From: Bacillota bacterium
GTDB taxonomy: Bacteria; Bacillota; Clostridia; Lachnospirales; Lachnospiraceae
Assembly (NCBI GenBank): GCA_023441145.1
Contig: JAEZQN010000357.1
Coordinates: 1 to 12,988, forward strand
Length of the DNA: 12,988 nucleotides
Direction: 5' to 3'
A model generated the notes under the pieces. That model was given only the letters and a program-made list of their open reading frames with translations, ran no database searches and was not told where the DNA came from. This document shows positions 1 through 6,023 of this stretch, piece after piece (the stretch's first letter is position 1; the number at the start of each line of letters is the position of its first letter). Made by a program: the position numbers and the translations under genes.

Positions 1-51
1 AATTAGATCATTGATGGTCTGCTCATCATCTACAATTAGTATGGATGCCAT
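1..51 (-). CDS. Response regulator receiver domain, N-terminal fragment cut by window edge
   Basis: Only the first 17 codons are present; the gene continues off the left edge. The translation MASILIVDDEQTINDLI has the hydrophobic first beta strand followed by the Asp-Asp pair of a two-component receiver domain. These acidic residues bind Mg2+ next to the phosphorylated Asp, which lies outside the window. The start is well supported: AAGGAGGT lies at 59-66 on the minus strand, 7 nt before the ATG at 49-51. A good promoter (112-140) and a repeat array (147-191) lie upstream. The output domain and partner kinase cannot be seen, so the regulated process is unknown. Confidence 0.85.
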   Translation of the reverse strand, partial: MASILIVDDEQTINDLI

Positions 52-111
52 TTATAGTACCTCCTTCTACCATTTCTTACATTACTCGCCTAAATATTCC
101 ATATATTATAT

Positions 112-140
112 ATTATCATACTTTATCTACCCTTTATCAA
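112..140 (-). promoter_or_regulatory. Sigma-A-type promoter of the response regulator gene
   Basis: Read on the minus strand, TTGATA (135-140) is separated by exactly 17 nt from GATAAT (112-117). Each hexamer matches five of six consensus positions. The start codon at 51 is about 60 nt downstream, which leaves a short leader containing the AAGGAGGT ribosome binding site. This is a sequence match only. Confidence 0.65.
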
Positions 141-146
141 GCATTT

Positions 147-191
147 ATTAGAAACCTATTAGAAACGATTAGAAACGCACCTATTAGAAAC
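147..191. repeat. Four direct copies of ATTAGAAAC, possible regulator binding array
   Basis: Perfect 9-mers ATTAGAAAC start at 147, 158, 168 and 183, so the unit spacing is 11, 10 and 15 nt. Three copies continue with G, and two of these with GCA. The nearest copy ends 6 nt upstream of the -35 hexamer of the response regulator promoter, so the array covers roughly -42 to -86 of that promoter. Direct repeats at one helical turn upstream of -35 are typical of activator sites, including those of OmpR/PhoB-type response regulators. That role is an inference; a chance or slipped-strand tandem repeat is the alternative. Confidence 0.6.
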
Positions 192-200
192 GCAGGGTGA

Positions 201-252
201 GTTGTAACACGAGACGCATTTTTGTAAGCTGAAATGCATCTCGCTTTACAAC
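201..252. repeat. 52-nt imperfect palindrome with 21-nt arms
   Basis: Arms 201-221 and 232-252 can pair at 18 of 21 positions around a 10-nt loop. In RNA copied from the minus strand, two of the three mismatches become G.U pairs, giving 20 of 21. Neither side is followed by a T-run, so it does not look like an ordinary terminator. It could be a dispersed intergenic repeat, a small structured RNA or a protein binding site. It lies in the roughly 320-nt gap between the divergent response regulator and small membrane protein genes. Confidence 0.6.
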
Positions 253-275
253 TGACCTCAATGAATACGCCCCTT

Positions 276-319
276 TTGTTTTAAAATTATATGTAGTATT
301 ATAAAAGCATATTATATGC
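276..319 (+). promoter_or_regulatory. Possible promoter and adjoining 13-bp palindrome upstream of the small membrane protein
   Basis: TTGTTT (276-281) is followed after 18 nt by TATAAA (300-305). Directly after it lies GCATATTATATGC (307-319), a perfect palindrome that would fall at about the transcription start and could be an operator. The DNA here is very AT-rich, so chance matches are likely. The rest of the gap to the gene at 393 shows only its ribosome binding site. Confidence 0.35.
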
Positions 320-392
320 ATAATAACACATTTATTTACAGTGCACGATAAACTTTATTAATTTATATTTTTATTATGAGGAGGAATGTTAA

Positions 393-575
393 ATGAATTT
401 ATATATTCTTGTATCATTATTATGTGTTTTGTTGGCAATAGCAGCAATTATTTTTATGTTTGTATATAAGAATAAAATACCAAGTTGGATTAGAGCATAT
501 GTTATTATATGTTCTACTATACTCTTTTTCATTTCAATAGCATTTTGCTTAACATTGGGATTTTTTATGAGATAA
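393..575 (+). CDS. Small two-helix membrane protein of unknown function, 60 aa
   Basis: I do not recognise a family. The protein is almost wholly hydrophobic: one membrane helix at about residues 3-25, a short polar positive loop (YKNKIPSWIR) at about 25-34, and a second helix at about 35-57, ending in Phe-Met-Arg. The start is well supported by GAGGAGG at 378-384, 8 nt before the ATG, which is one of the best ribosome binding sites in the window. It is the only plausible plus-strand gene here. Hairpins at 636-655 and 667-689 follow it. An open frame on the opposite strand (389-583) has no such site and is taken as its shadow. Small membrane proteins of this kind include regulators of larger membrane complexes and toxins; nothing here decides between them. 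Confidence 0.7.
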   Translation: MNLYILVSLLCVLLAIAAIIFMFVYKNKIPSWIRAYVIICSTILFFISIAFCLTLGFFMR

Positions 576-635
576 ATATACATATAAATTTGTATTTTAA
601 ATAATAAAAGTAGGCCATTTAAGGCTCATTTTTGA

Positions 636-689
636 GTAGGGTATTTATACCCTACGTCATTTTAAAGCCGAATTTGCCCCAAATTCTGC
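636..689 (+). terminator. Two consecutive hairpins downstream of the small membrane protein gene
   Basis: GTAGGGTA and TACCCTAC (636-655) form an 8-bp perfect stem with a 4-nt loop, followed by the weak T-rich run CATTTTAAAG. A second hairpin pairs GAATTTG (670-676) with CAAATTC (680-686) around CCC, extendable to 667-689 with one mismatch. Together they may end the transcript of the 60-aa gene, but neither has a classic T-tract. Confidence 0.4.
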
Positions 690-713
690 AATGAAATGAG
701 TGATTTATAGTCA

Positions 714-761
714 TTAAAAAAGCACTCTTAAGCTAGGTATTAATTCTAGCTAAAAGTGCTT
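714..761 (-). terminator. Rho-independent terminator for the 1674-801 transcript
   Basis: On the minus strand, AAGCACT (755-761) and CTAGCT (746-751) pair with AGCTAG (731-736) and AGTGCTT (720-726), leaving a few bases internally unpaired. The stem runs into six T (715-720). It lies beyond the decayed gene at 801-1030, which suggests that the remnant and the gene at 1027-1674 once shared a transcript. On the plus strand it lacks a T-run. Confidence 0.7.
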
Positions 762-800
762 ACTAATTTAGTATTATCTAAGAACTCTCGTCCTAACATA

Positions 801-1030
801 TTATAAATTATTCTTATAAGGTATTCCAACTAAATACCACTTTTGTCCGTCTGGTTCCATGAAATTTCCATACAAGTCTGTACCCACTCTTCATCAACCA
901 TAACTTATAATGGATGGCCACAATGGAATCCTTCAATTTCTCATAAATCTGTTACTAAAAGGACGTCTACCCATGATATATTGTTTTGGAATATTAAAGC
1001 CCCTTTTTCGTCCTTTACCTTGCTATTTAA
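801..1030 (-). pseudogene. Decayed C-terminal gene remnant, family not recognised
   Basis: No intact frame exists, but a coding-like reading can be pieced together. From about 1030 down to 900 one minus frame reads KVKDEKGALIFQNNISWVDV, then LLVTDL, a stop, EIEGFHCGHPL, a stop, and VMVDEEWV. After a frame change at about 885-895 the adjacent frame reads TDLYGNFMEPDG, QKWYLVGIPYKNNL and a stop at 801-803. In-frame stops lie at 941-943 and 905-907. The amino acid pattern (Gly, Trp, Tyr, Asp-Gly) looks like the end of a real globular domain. There is no start codon with a ribosome binding site, so only a 3' part survives. It overlaps the end of the upstream gene by a few bases and sits before the shared terminator at 714-761. 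A sequencing error could explain one frame change but not both stops. Confidence 0.5.
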
Positions 1031-1674
1031 TATGTATTATCCATATACCCTTCAATAATATTCTTTTCGTAGTCATACCAAAAATAACCTTCATATTCTG
1101 TATCATCTTCCTTTTCAGGCTCTGGTTCCATGACTGTATATTGAACTAGCATCTTATCACCATGCTCAGCCCATTGGACAAATTCGTATTTGGTATCTTT
1201 ATTAACCGATAGCATTTGTTGATATAAACCAGAATTAAACGCAGCTCTATTTATCAATTGCATATCAAGAAAGTCATCCAGTTTACGTACACTCTTTCTT
1301 TGGGTGTCAAAGATATAAATGTTTCCCTCTTTACTATCAACAGATACCACAAACAAACGACTATCCCATGACCAAGAACTTCCTATGTAATCTCCTGACA
1401 ACTCTGTCTCATTAAGTAACCTCCATTCGGAATCATTCTCTGATAAGTCATACTCTTCAACAGTCAAGAAGTCACTTCCCTTTTTCCCTGGTTCTTCTTT
1501 TAAGGATATATCATAGATCACGTATTTTATATTTCCATTTGGCGAGATGGACTTAGCAGTCCTATGTAGAATATGGCTACTTTGTACAAAATAGAAGATT
1601 ATGCCTACAAGTAGCACTACAACTAAAATATTTAACCCCCATACTACTCTTTTCTTACGTGCGATTTCCATCAT
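1027..1674 (-). CDS. Membrane-anchored protein with propeller-like strands, unknown function, 215 aa
   Basis: I do not recognise a named family. A short positive N-terminus (RKKR) precedes one membrane helix at about residues 12-30, so the rest should lie outside the membrane as a signal-anchored domain. That domain has repeated strand patterns like those of WD40/TolB-type propellers: ISPNGNIKYVIYDIS (43-57), SWSWDSRLFVVSVDS with GNIYIFDTQRKSVRKL (100-132), and FVQWAEHGDKMLVQYT (165-180). The count is too low for a full propeller. A very acidic stretch (EPEPEKEDDTEYE) lies at 183-195. I chose the ATG at 1672-1674 because GGGAGGG lies about 7 nt upstream; the open frame extends to 1719, but that part overlaps the likely promoter. 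A decayed gene and a terminator follow. Confidence 0.75.
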   Translation of the reverse strand: MMEIARKKRVVWGLNILVVVLLVGIIFYFVQSSHILHRTAKSISPNGNIKYVIYDISLKEEPGKKGSDFLTVEEYDLSENDSEWRLLNETELSGDYIGSSWSWDSRLFVVSVDSKEGNIYIFDTQRKSVRKLDDFLDMQLINRAAFNSGLYQQMLSVNKDTKYEFVQWAEHGDKMLVQYTVMEPEPEKEDDTEYEGYFWYDYEKNIIEGYMDNTY

Positions 1675-1709
1675 TTTAAGTCCCTCCCTATCGCAATATG
1701 TCCAATTAA

Positions 1710-1738
1710 ATTGTATCACAATATATTATAAGTTTCGA
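1710..1738 (-). promoter_or_regulatory. Possible promoter of the membrane-anchored protein gene
   Basis: On the minus strand TCGAAA (1733-1738) is followed after 17 nt by TACAAT (1710-1715). The -10 matches five of six consensus positions and the -35 four of six. The start codon is about 36 nt downstream of the -10. A TATAAT lies in the same AT-rich stretch without a good partner, so the exact site is uncertain. Confidence 0.35.
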
Positions 1739-1760
1739 TATATTTCTTACATAATATAAA

Positions 1761-1811
1761 ATATCTTGTAGTTACTAGTTGTATTTTTACACTTTGGTAC
1801 CTACAAGATAT
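1761..1811 (-). terminator. Likely terminator of the Rieske oxidoreductase gene
   Basis: ATATCTTGTAG (1761-1771) and CTACAAGATAT (1801-1811) form a perfect 11-bp inverted repeat just after the stop codon at 1821. On the minus strand the second arm is followed by TTTTATATT. The loop is long (29 nt), which lowers confidence; a binding site is the alternative. Confidence 0.5.
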
Positions 1812-1820
1812 CTCTAAATG

Positions 1821-3137
1821 TTATTTATTTTTCAAATCTCCTGTAGCAGGATTATCGATTAACTTTCCTGCCTCTGTAAATCGACTTCCATGACATGGAC
1901 AATCCCAACTATGCTCTGTTTCGTTCCATTTTAACGCACAACCTAGATGTGGACAACGCTTTGGCGTGATGGAAAGTAGATTAGTTACGGCCTCAAATCC
2001 ATTTATTGCAAGCTGCACTCGAAGCATAGACCTGGAAGGGTGAAAGGCAGAAGCATAGGAATTTTGTTTTCCCAGTATCATGTCCGTGAGTATGGTGGCT
2101 GCTACCATGGAGGATGTCATTCCCCACTTATTAAAACCTGTAGCCACATAGAGATTAGGTGTTCTCGCAGAATAATGTCCAATATAAGGAATGCCATCGA
2201 GGGTCATACAGTCTTGAGTAGCCCACTGGTATTTAACCTTATATTCTGGATAGTACTTCTTGGCAAACGCCATTAGCTCACTCCAGTTACCACCTTTTTT
2301 CCCTGTGCGATGATCTCCACCACCAATAATAAGCTCATTTTCATAGTTTCGAAAGGACAGCCCTTTTTGTGCTTCATCCACATACATCCCGTTTACATCA
2401 GGGGCATTTTCTAGTGCAATGGCGTAAGAGCGATGCTGGTACATTTTCAGAAAATAACTACCATGCTTATTGAGAAATGGGAAATGGGTAGCCACAATGA
2501 TGTTCTTAGCTGTAATATTAAAGTTGTTTATCACTGCCTTACAATCTCCCGTTTTACTTACAACAAGCTCCCTCACTCTTGTATGTTCATAGATACGAAG
2601 ATTCTTTGCAATGGCAGCTACGAATTGCAGGGGGTGAAACTGCGCCTGGTTAGGAAACTTTACCGCTCCCACTGTAGAAAAAGGAAGTGAGAGGTTTGAC
2701 TCAAGTTTAGCATTAAACCCTATTCTATATAGAACATCCATTTCCTTTTCTAAGGTTTCGCGTTTGTCTAGGGAGTATACATAGTTATCCTTATCCTGAA
2801 ATCCACAATCTATGTTCTCACATAGCTTGCGATACTCTGCCACTGCATCTTGGTTGGCCTGTAGATACATAGCAGCCTTTTCTACACTAAATTCCTTTTC
2901 TATCTTTTGATAAACAAGACCATGTTGAGAGGTAATCTTTGCTGTCGTATTTTTTGTAATACCACTGCAAATCGTTTCTGCTTCGACTAATATATAGTTC
3001 ACATTTTGTTGTTGTAGCTGGTAGGCACAAAGAATTCCTGCCATACCACCACCAATGATTAACACATCTGTCTTACAATCGTTTTTTAGCTCCTCAAAGG
3101 AAGGAAGCTTTGAAGTATCGGACCATACTGAAATCAT
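1821..3137 (-). CDS. FAD-dependent oxidoreductase with C-terminal Rieske [2Fe-2S] domain, 438 aa
   Basis: This is a DAO-type flavoprotein fused to a Rieske domain, the architecture of B. subtilis YhfW and its relatives. The N-terminus has the dinucleotide-binding motif DVLIIGGGMAG (24-34) with an acidic residue at the end of the second strand (LVEAE, 50-54), followed by GITKNTTAKITSQHG (59-73), which is characteristic of this group. The C-terminus has CPHLGC (395-400) and CPCHGS (413-418), giving cluster ligands Cys395, His397, Cys413 and His416 and a likely disulfide Cys400-Cys415. It ends soon after the NPATGDL strand. It is predicted to be cytoplasmic and redox-active; substrate and electron partner are unknown. 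I chose the ATG at 3135-3137 because GGTGGTGAT, nearly the full anti-SD complement, lies 5-7 nt upstream and family members start close to this point. A TTG at 3165-3167 after AGGAG is an in-frame alternative adding 10 residues. It appears to be transcribed alone, between two terminators. Confidence 0.9.
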   Translation of the reverse strand: MISVWSDTSKLPSFEELKNDCKTDVLIIGGGMAGILCAYQLQQQNVNYILVEAETICSGITKNTTAKITSQHGLVYQKIEKEFSVEKAAMYLQANQDAVAEYRKLCENIDCGFQDKDNYVYSLDKRETLEKEMDVLYRIGFNAKLESNLSLPFSTVGAVKFPNQAQFHPLQFVAAIAKNLRIYEHTRVRELVVSKTGDCKAVINNFNITAKNIIVATHFPFLNKHGSYFLKMYQHRSYAIALENAPDVNGMYVDEAQKGLSFRNYENELIIGGGDHRTGKKGGNWSELMAFAKKYYPEYKVKYQWATQDCMTLDGIPYIGHYSARTPNLYVATGFNKWGMTSSMVAATILTDMILGKQNSYASAFHPSRSMLRVQLAINGFEAVTNLLSITPKRCPHLGCALKWNETEHSWDCPCHGSRFTEAGKLIDNPATGDLKNK

Positions 3138-3216
3138 TTTATCACCACCATGGTATAGTATATCCAATTTATCTCCTACTAATTATCAATTTTCAACTAA
3201 TAAAGTGGTTAAAACA

Positions 3217-3254
3217 AAAAAGCTCCAAACCCTATATTAAAGAGTTGGAGCTTT
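3217..3254 (-). terminator. Rho-independent terminator of the nucleoside transporter/YjjI cluster
   Basis: AAAGCTCCAA (3219-3228) pairs perfectly with TTGGAGCTTT (3245-3254). On the minus strand the stem ends in a run of six T followed by GTTTT. It lies 20 nt after the stop codon of the Crp/Fnr regulator and closes the cluster. Its left 19 nt are identical to the terminator at 11453-11492. Confidence 0.85.
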
Positions 3255-3273
3255 CACTTTTACACTATTCTAA

Positions 3274-4017
3274 TCAAGAATGCTCTACGATAGAATCGAG
3301 ATAATACTTCATTTTATTATACTGATCTTCTGTAATGACTATTTTACGCTTGTTTCTCTCTATAAAATGATCCTCTACCATTTTCTTAATGGCACGATTC
3401 ACCGTCTTGATACTTAACCCACTTCGCTCTGCCAATTCCTGTCTACTCATATCGAAAATGTATTTACTCTCTGTTTTTCTCAATTCATAGTTTTTCACAA
3501 GGATATAAAGAATACGGTCCGTTCCTTGTAAAAATAAGAAGACTCTATCCTTACGATTTTGCTCTAACAGATATCCTCCTATGGATTCCATCTCCATACG
3601 AAGAGCATTTTTATCCTCCCATATCCATCGTTCATAGTTTGCCTTTGAAATCACTAACATGGTACAAGGTGTAACCGTCATTAGGGTAGTCATATATTGG
3701 GAGATGTTAAATACTACTTCCATTGCGCCAAATACCTTCACAGGGTAAAACCACATATAGTCATACGCTACTCCTTGAATTCTATAGTCAATAGCTCGAA
3801 CAACACCTTGGGTAACAATGTAAACATTGTCTACACTAGTGTTTTCATCGATAAATACAGTATTCTTTTGCTTATGTACCACTTGCATGGTCTCTAATAC
3901 CCAACGTGGAGCATTGTTTAGATACTTATTTAAATATGCCTGTTGCTTAGGATCTAATAGTTTTTGTAGCTCCATGATCCTATTTATATTATCTTCTGCT
4001 AACATGACTAGCCCCAT
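3274..4017 (-). CDS. Crp/Fnr-family transcription regulator, 247 aa
   Basis: The N-terminal half has the cyclic-nucleotide-binding-like beta barrel pattern (VFIDENTSVDNVYIVTQGVVRAID, about 54-77). A long helix follows at about 136-160. A winged helix lies at about 160-235, with the helix-turn-helix SRQELAERSGLSIKTVNRAI at 191-210. There is one cysteine (Cys118), so this is not an FNR-type [4Fe-4S] oxygen sensor; the barrel ligand is unknown. The start at 4017 lies 2 nt after the stop of the permease gene, which indicates translational coupling; ATG 4003-4005 is an alternative. As last gene before the terminator at 3217-3254 it probably regulates the cluster, perhaps including the promoter at 11319-11337, but I could not identify a convincing TGTGA-type site there. 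Confidence 0.88.
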   Translation of the reverse strand: MGLVMLAEDNINRIMELQKLLDPKQQAYLNKYLNNAPRWVLETMQVVHKQKNTVFIDENTSVDNVYIVTQGVVRAIDYRIQGVAYDYMWFYPVKVFGAMEVVFNISQYMTTLMTVTPCTMLVISKANYERWIWEDKNALRMEMESIGGYLLEQNRKDRVFLFLQGTDRILYILVKNYELRKTESKYIFDMSRQELAERSGLSIKTVNRAIKKMVEDHFIERNKRKIVITEDQYNKMKYYLDSIVEHS

Positions 4018-4019
4018 TT

Positions 4020-4955
4020 CTACCTAGATTTGATAAAAGGTTTTCCGTTGGCTGCAGGAGCATTTGCTTTTCCTACAAACAATACTAGTGCCAATATAGT
4101 CACGATATATGGAATCATTGAAATAAGGTTCGGAGATACGGTATTACTTGTACTAACTAACGTCTTAATTCCTGAGCAAAGACCAAATAACAGACAAGCC
4201 TTTAAAGCACCTTGTGGAGAAAACTTTCCAAAAATAACAGCAGCTATAGCAATAAAGCCTTGGCCAACTATAACGCTTGGTCTAAATTGATTGATAGTAG
4301 CCAATGTTACAAACGCTCCACCTAGTCCTGCTAAGAATCCAGAAAGGATTACACAGGCATATCGTACCTTATAAACACTGATACCAAGAGATTCACAAGC
4401 CTCTGGATGCTCCCCTACTGCTCTAAGATGAGCACCAAACTTTGTTTTATAAAATACAAACCAGCAGACAAAAGCGAATATAAATACCAAGTATGCCACA
4501 GAATAAACATTTAATACATTACTCCAAAAAGAGCCTGTTGCAAACTGTCCTCCAAACATCTTAGGTAATTTGGAAGCGGATTCTAAGGCCGGTGTGTCAG
4601 ATGAATTATCAAACATCGCTTTACATAAAAAGATAGCAAGACCCGGTCCTAAGAAATTGATTGCAGTACCTGCAATGGTCTGATCTGCATGAAAGGAAAT
4701 ACAGGCTATGGCATGGATTACACCAAATAACGCTCCGGCTAGACCTCCACAAAAGAAGGCAAACCAACCATTCCCCGTTAACAAACCGACTACTGCGCCT
4801 GTAAAGGCACCTATAGTCATCATTCCTTCAATTCCGATATTGACAACACCACTTCGTTCCGAGAAACAGGAACCTAATGCTGCAAGTAGCAGTGGAGGCG
4901 TTGCAATCAGAGTCGCATTGATTAACAATCCAATATCCTTAATGAAAACATCCAT
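4020..4955 (-). CDS. nupQ: Nucleoside ABC transporter permease, NupQ type, 311 aa
   Basis: This is the second integral membrane subunit of a BMP-type importer of the BPD_transp_2 family that includes B. subtilis NupQ. It is rich in membrane helices along its length. Near the N-terminus it has the family hallmark SERSGVVNIGIEGMMTIGAF (32-51), and further on the cytoplasmic coupling segment FGAHLRAVGEHPEACESLGI and the motif LAGLGGAF. Length is typical. Its ATG directly abuts the stop of the preceding permease gene, and its ribosome binding site AAGGAGG lies inside that gene's last codons, so the two subunits should be made together. The exact cargo (guanosine, other purine nucleosides or deoxynucleosides) cannot be read from the sequence. 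Confidence 0.92.
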   Translation of the reverse strand: MDVFIKDIGLLINATLIATPPLLLAALGSCFSERSGVVNIGIEGMMTIGAFTGAVVGLLTGNGWFAFFCGGLAGALFGVIHAIACISFHADQTIAGTAINFLGPGLAIFLCKAMFDNSSDTPALESASKLPKMFGGQFATGSFWSNVLNVYSVAYLVFIFAFVCWFVFYKTKFGAHLRAVGEHPEACESLGISVYKVRYACVILSGFLAGLGGAFVTLATINQFRPSVIVGQGFIAIAAVIFGKFSPQGALKACLLFGLCSGIKTLVSTSNTVSPNLISMIPYIVTILALVLFVGKANAPAANGKPFIKSR

Positions 4956-6023
4956 TTATTTAGCCTCCTTTTTCTTTCTAGATTTCTGGAAAAGGACTTT
5001 AAATACAGGTGAAATAGCGATAAGTAGAATTACACAACCCATAATAATATCTACTACTTCCGCTGGTGCCTTTACCATTGTAAGCTTAGAACCACCATAT
5101 TTCATGGCACCATAGAACATTCCAGCGAAGATACAGCCAATTGGATTAGAGGCACCTATTAGGGCCACAGTAATTCCCTCAAATCCAAAGCCCTCTTGGC
5201 CTGCAAATTGACTAAGTCTACCAGACATACCTAATAATTGAACTGCTCCACCTAGTCCTGCTAATGCACCAGAAATGCCTAGTGCGGTTAAGACAGACTT
5301 GTCCGAATTAATACCAGCAAATTTCGCTGCATTATTGTTATAGCCTACTGCTTTTAGTTTATATCCTAACGTAGTTTTTTGTATAATGATCCACATTACA
5401 ATGCCTGCTATGACCGCTAAAAGAAAGCCCCAGTTTGCCGTACTATTGTTAAAGAATTCCGTCATACTCTTTGGTAATAAGATTCTTGCGGAAGGAAGTA
5501 CATCCTTCGTAGCTTCTCCTCCACCTACTTTATGAATTACCTCTAGGTTTACAATGTAATTGGACAAATAAAAGGCAATCCAGTTAAACATAATAAAGGA
5601 AAGTACCTCATGAATTCCTCGTTTGACCTTTAATAATCCTACCAATAGAGACCAAATACAACCAGCTGCAGCTGCTGCAATAATACAGAGTGGAACATGA
5701 ATCCAAGCTGGAACATCCACTAAAATACCTACCACACAGGCAGCTAGAGAACCAACGACGAACTGTCCCTCGGCTCCGATATTAAATACACCCGTACGGA
5801 AGGAAAACGCCACACTTAGTCCTGTAAAAATTAAAGGACTTGCATAGATTAAGGTCCATACAATATATTTTGGTTTACTAAATACACTGTCTATCAATTT
5901 GCCATAAGCAACTGCTGGGCTTATTCCTGCTATCAAAAGGAAGATGGCACCAATGAGAAAGCCTACAAGAATTGCTATGACAGTATAAAATGCACTACTG
6001 TTCACTATTTTTTTCTTAATCAT
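4956..6023 (-). CDS. nupP: Nucleoside ABC transporter permease, NupP type, 355 aa
   Basis: This is the first membrane subunit of the importer, homologous in pattern to B. subtilis NupP. A lysine-rich start (MIKKK) leads into a first membrane helix at about 11-33. The hallmark SVAFSFRTGVFNIGAEGQF lies at about 70-88, the coupling loop TTLGYKLKAVGYNNNAAKFA at about 216-235, and LAGLGGAVQLLG at about 255-266, all typical of this family. The C-terminus is basic (SRKKKEAK). Its start overlaps the end of the ATPase gene by 8 nt, with GGAGGG about 7 nt upstream of the ATG. It should pair with the next permease to form the channel energised by the ATPase. Confidence 0.92.
   Translation of the reverse strand: MIKKKIVNSSAFYTVIAILVGFLIGAIFLLIAGISPAVAYGKLIDSVFSKPKYIVWTLIYASPLIFTGLSVAFSFRTGVFNIGAEGQFVVGSLAACVVGILVDVPAWIHVPLCIIAAAAAGCIWSLLVGLLKVKRGIHEVLSFIMFNWIAFYLSNYIVNLEVIHKVGGGEATKDVLPSARILLPKSMTEFFNNSTANWGFLLAVIAGIVMWIIIQKTTLGYKLKAVGYNNNAAKFAGINSDKSVLTALGISGALAGLGGAVQLLGMSGRLSQFAGQEGFGFEGITVALIGASNPIGCIFAGMFYGAMKYGGSKLTMVKAPAEVVDIIMGCVILLIAISPVFKVLFQKSRKKKEAK

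Noticed and set aside
147..191. CRISPR array from the four ATTAGAAAC repeats
   Set aside because: The units are 9 nt with spacings of 10-15 nt, far too short for CRISPR repeats and spacers, and no cas gene is present.
389..583. 64-codon open frame on the minus strand opposite the small membrane protein gene
   Set aside because: It has no ribosome binding site, while the plus-strand frame has GAGGAGG at good spacing and a clear two-helix pattern.
843..1149. Two overlapping plus-strand open frames in the region of the decayed gene
   Set aside because: Neither has a ribosome binding site, and the minus-strand reading has more protein-like segments and ends before a minus-strand terminator.
3274..4017. 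FNR-type oxygen-sensing regulator
   Set aside because: Only one cysteine is present and the N-terminal cysteine cluster that binds [4Fe-4S] is missing.
4708..5115. 135-codon plus-strand open frame across the two permease genes
   Set aside because: It lies antisense to two well-supported overlapping permease genes, has no ribosome binding site, and its Pro/Ala/Thr-rich composition is the usual shadow of Gly/Ala-rich membrane helices.
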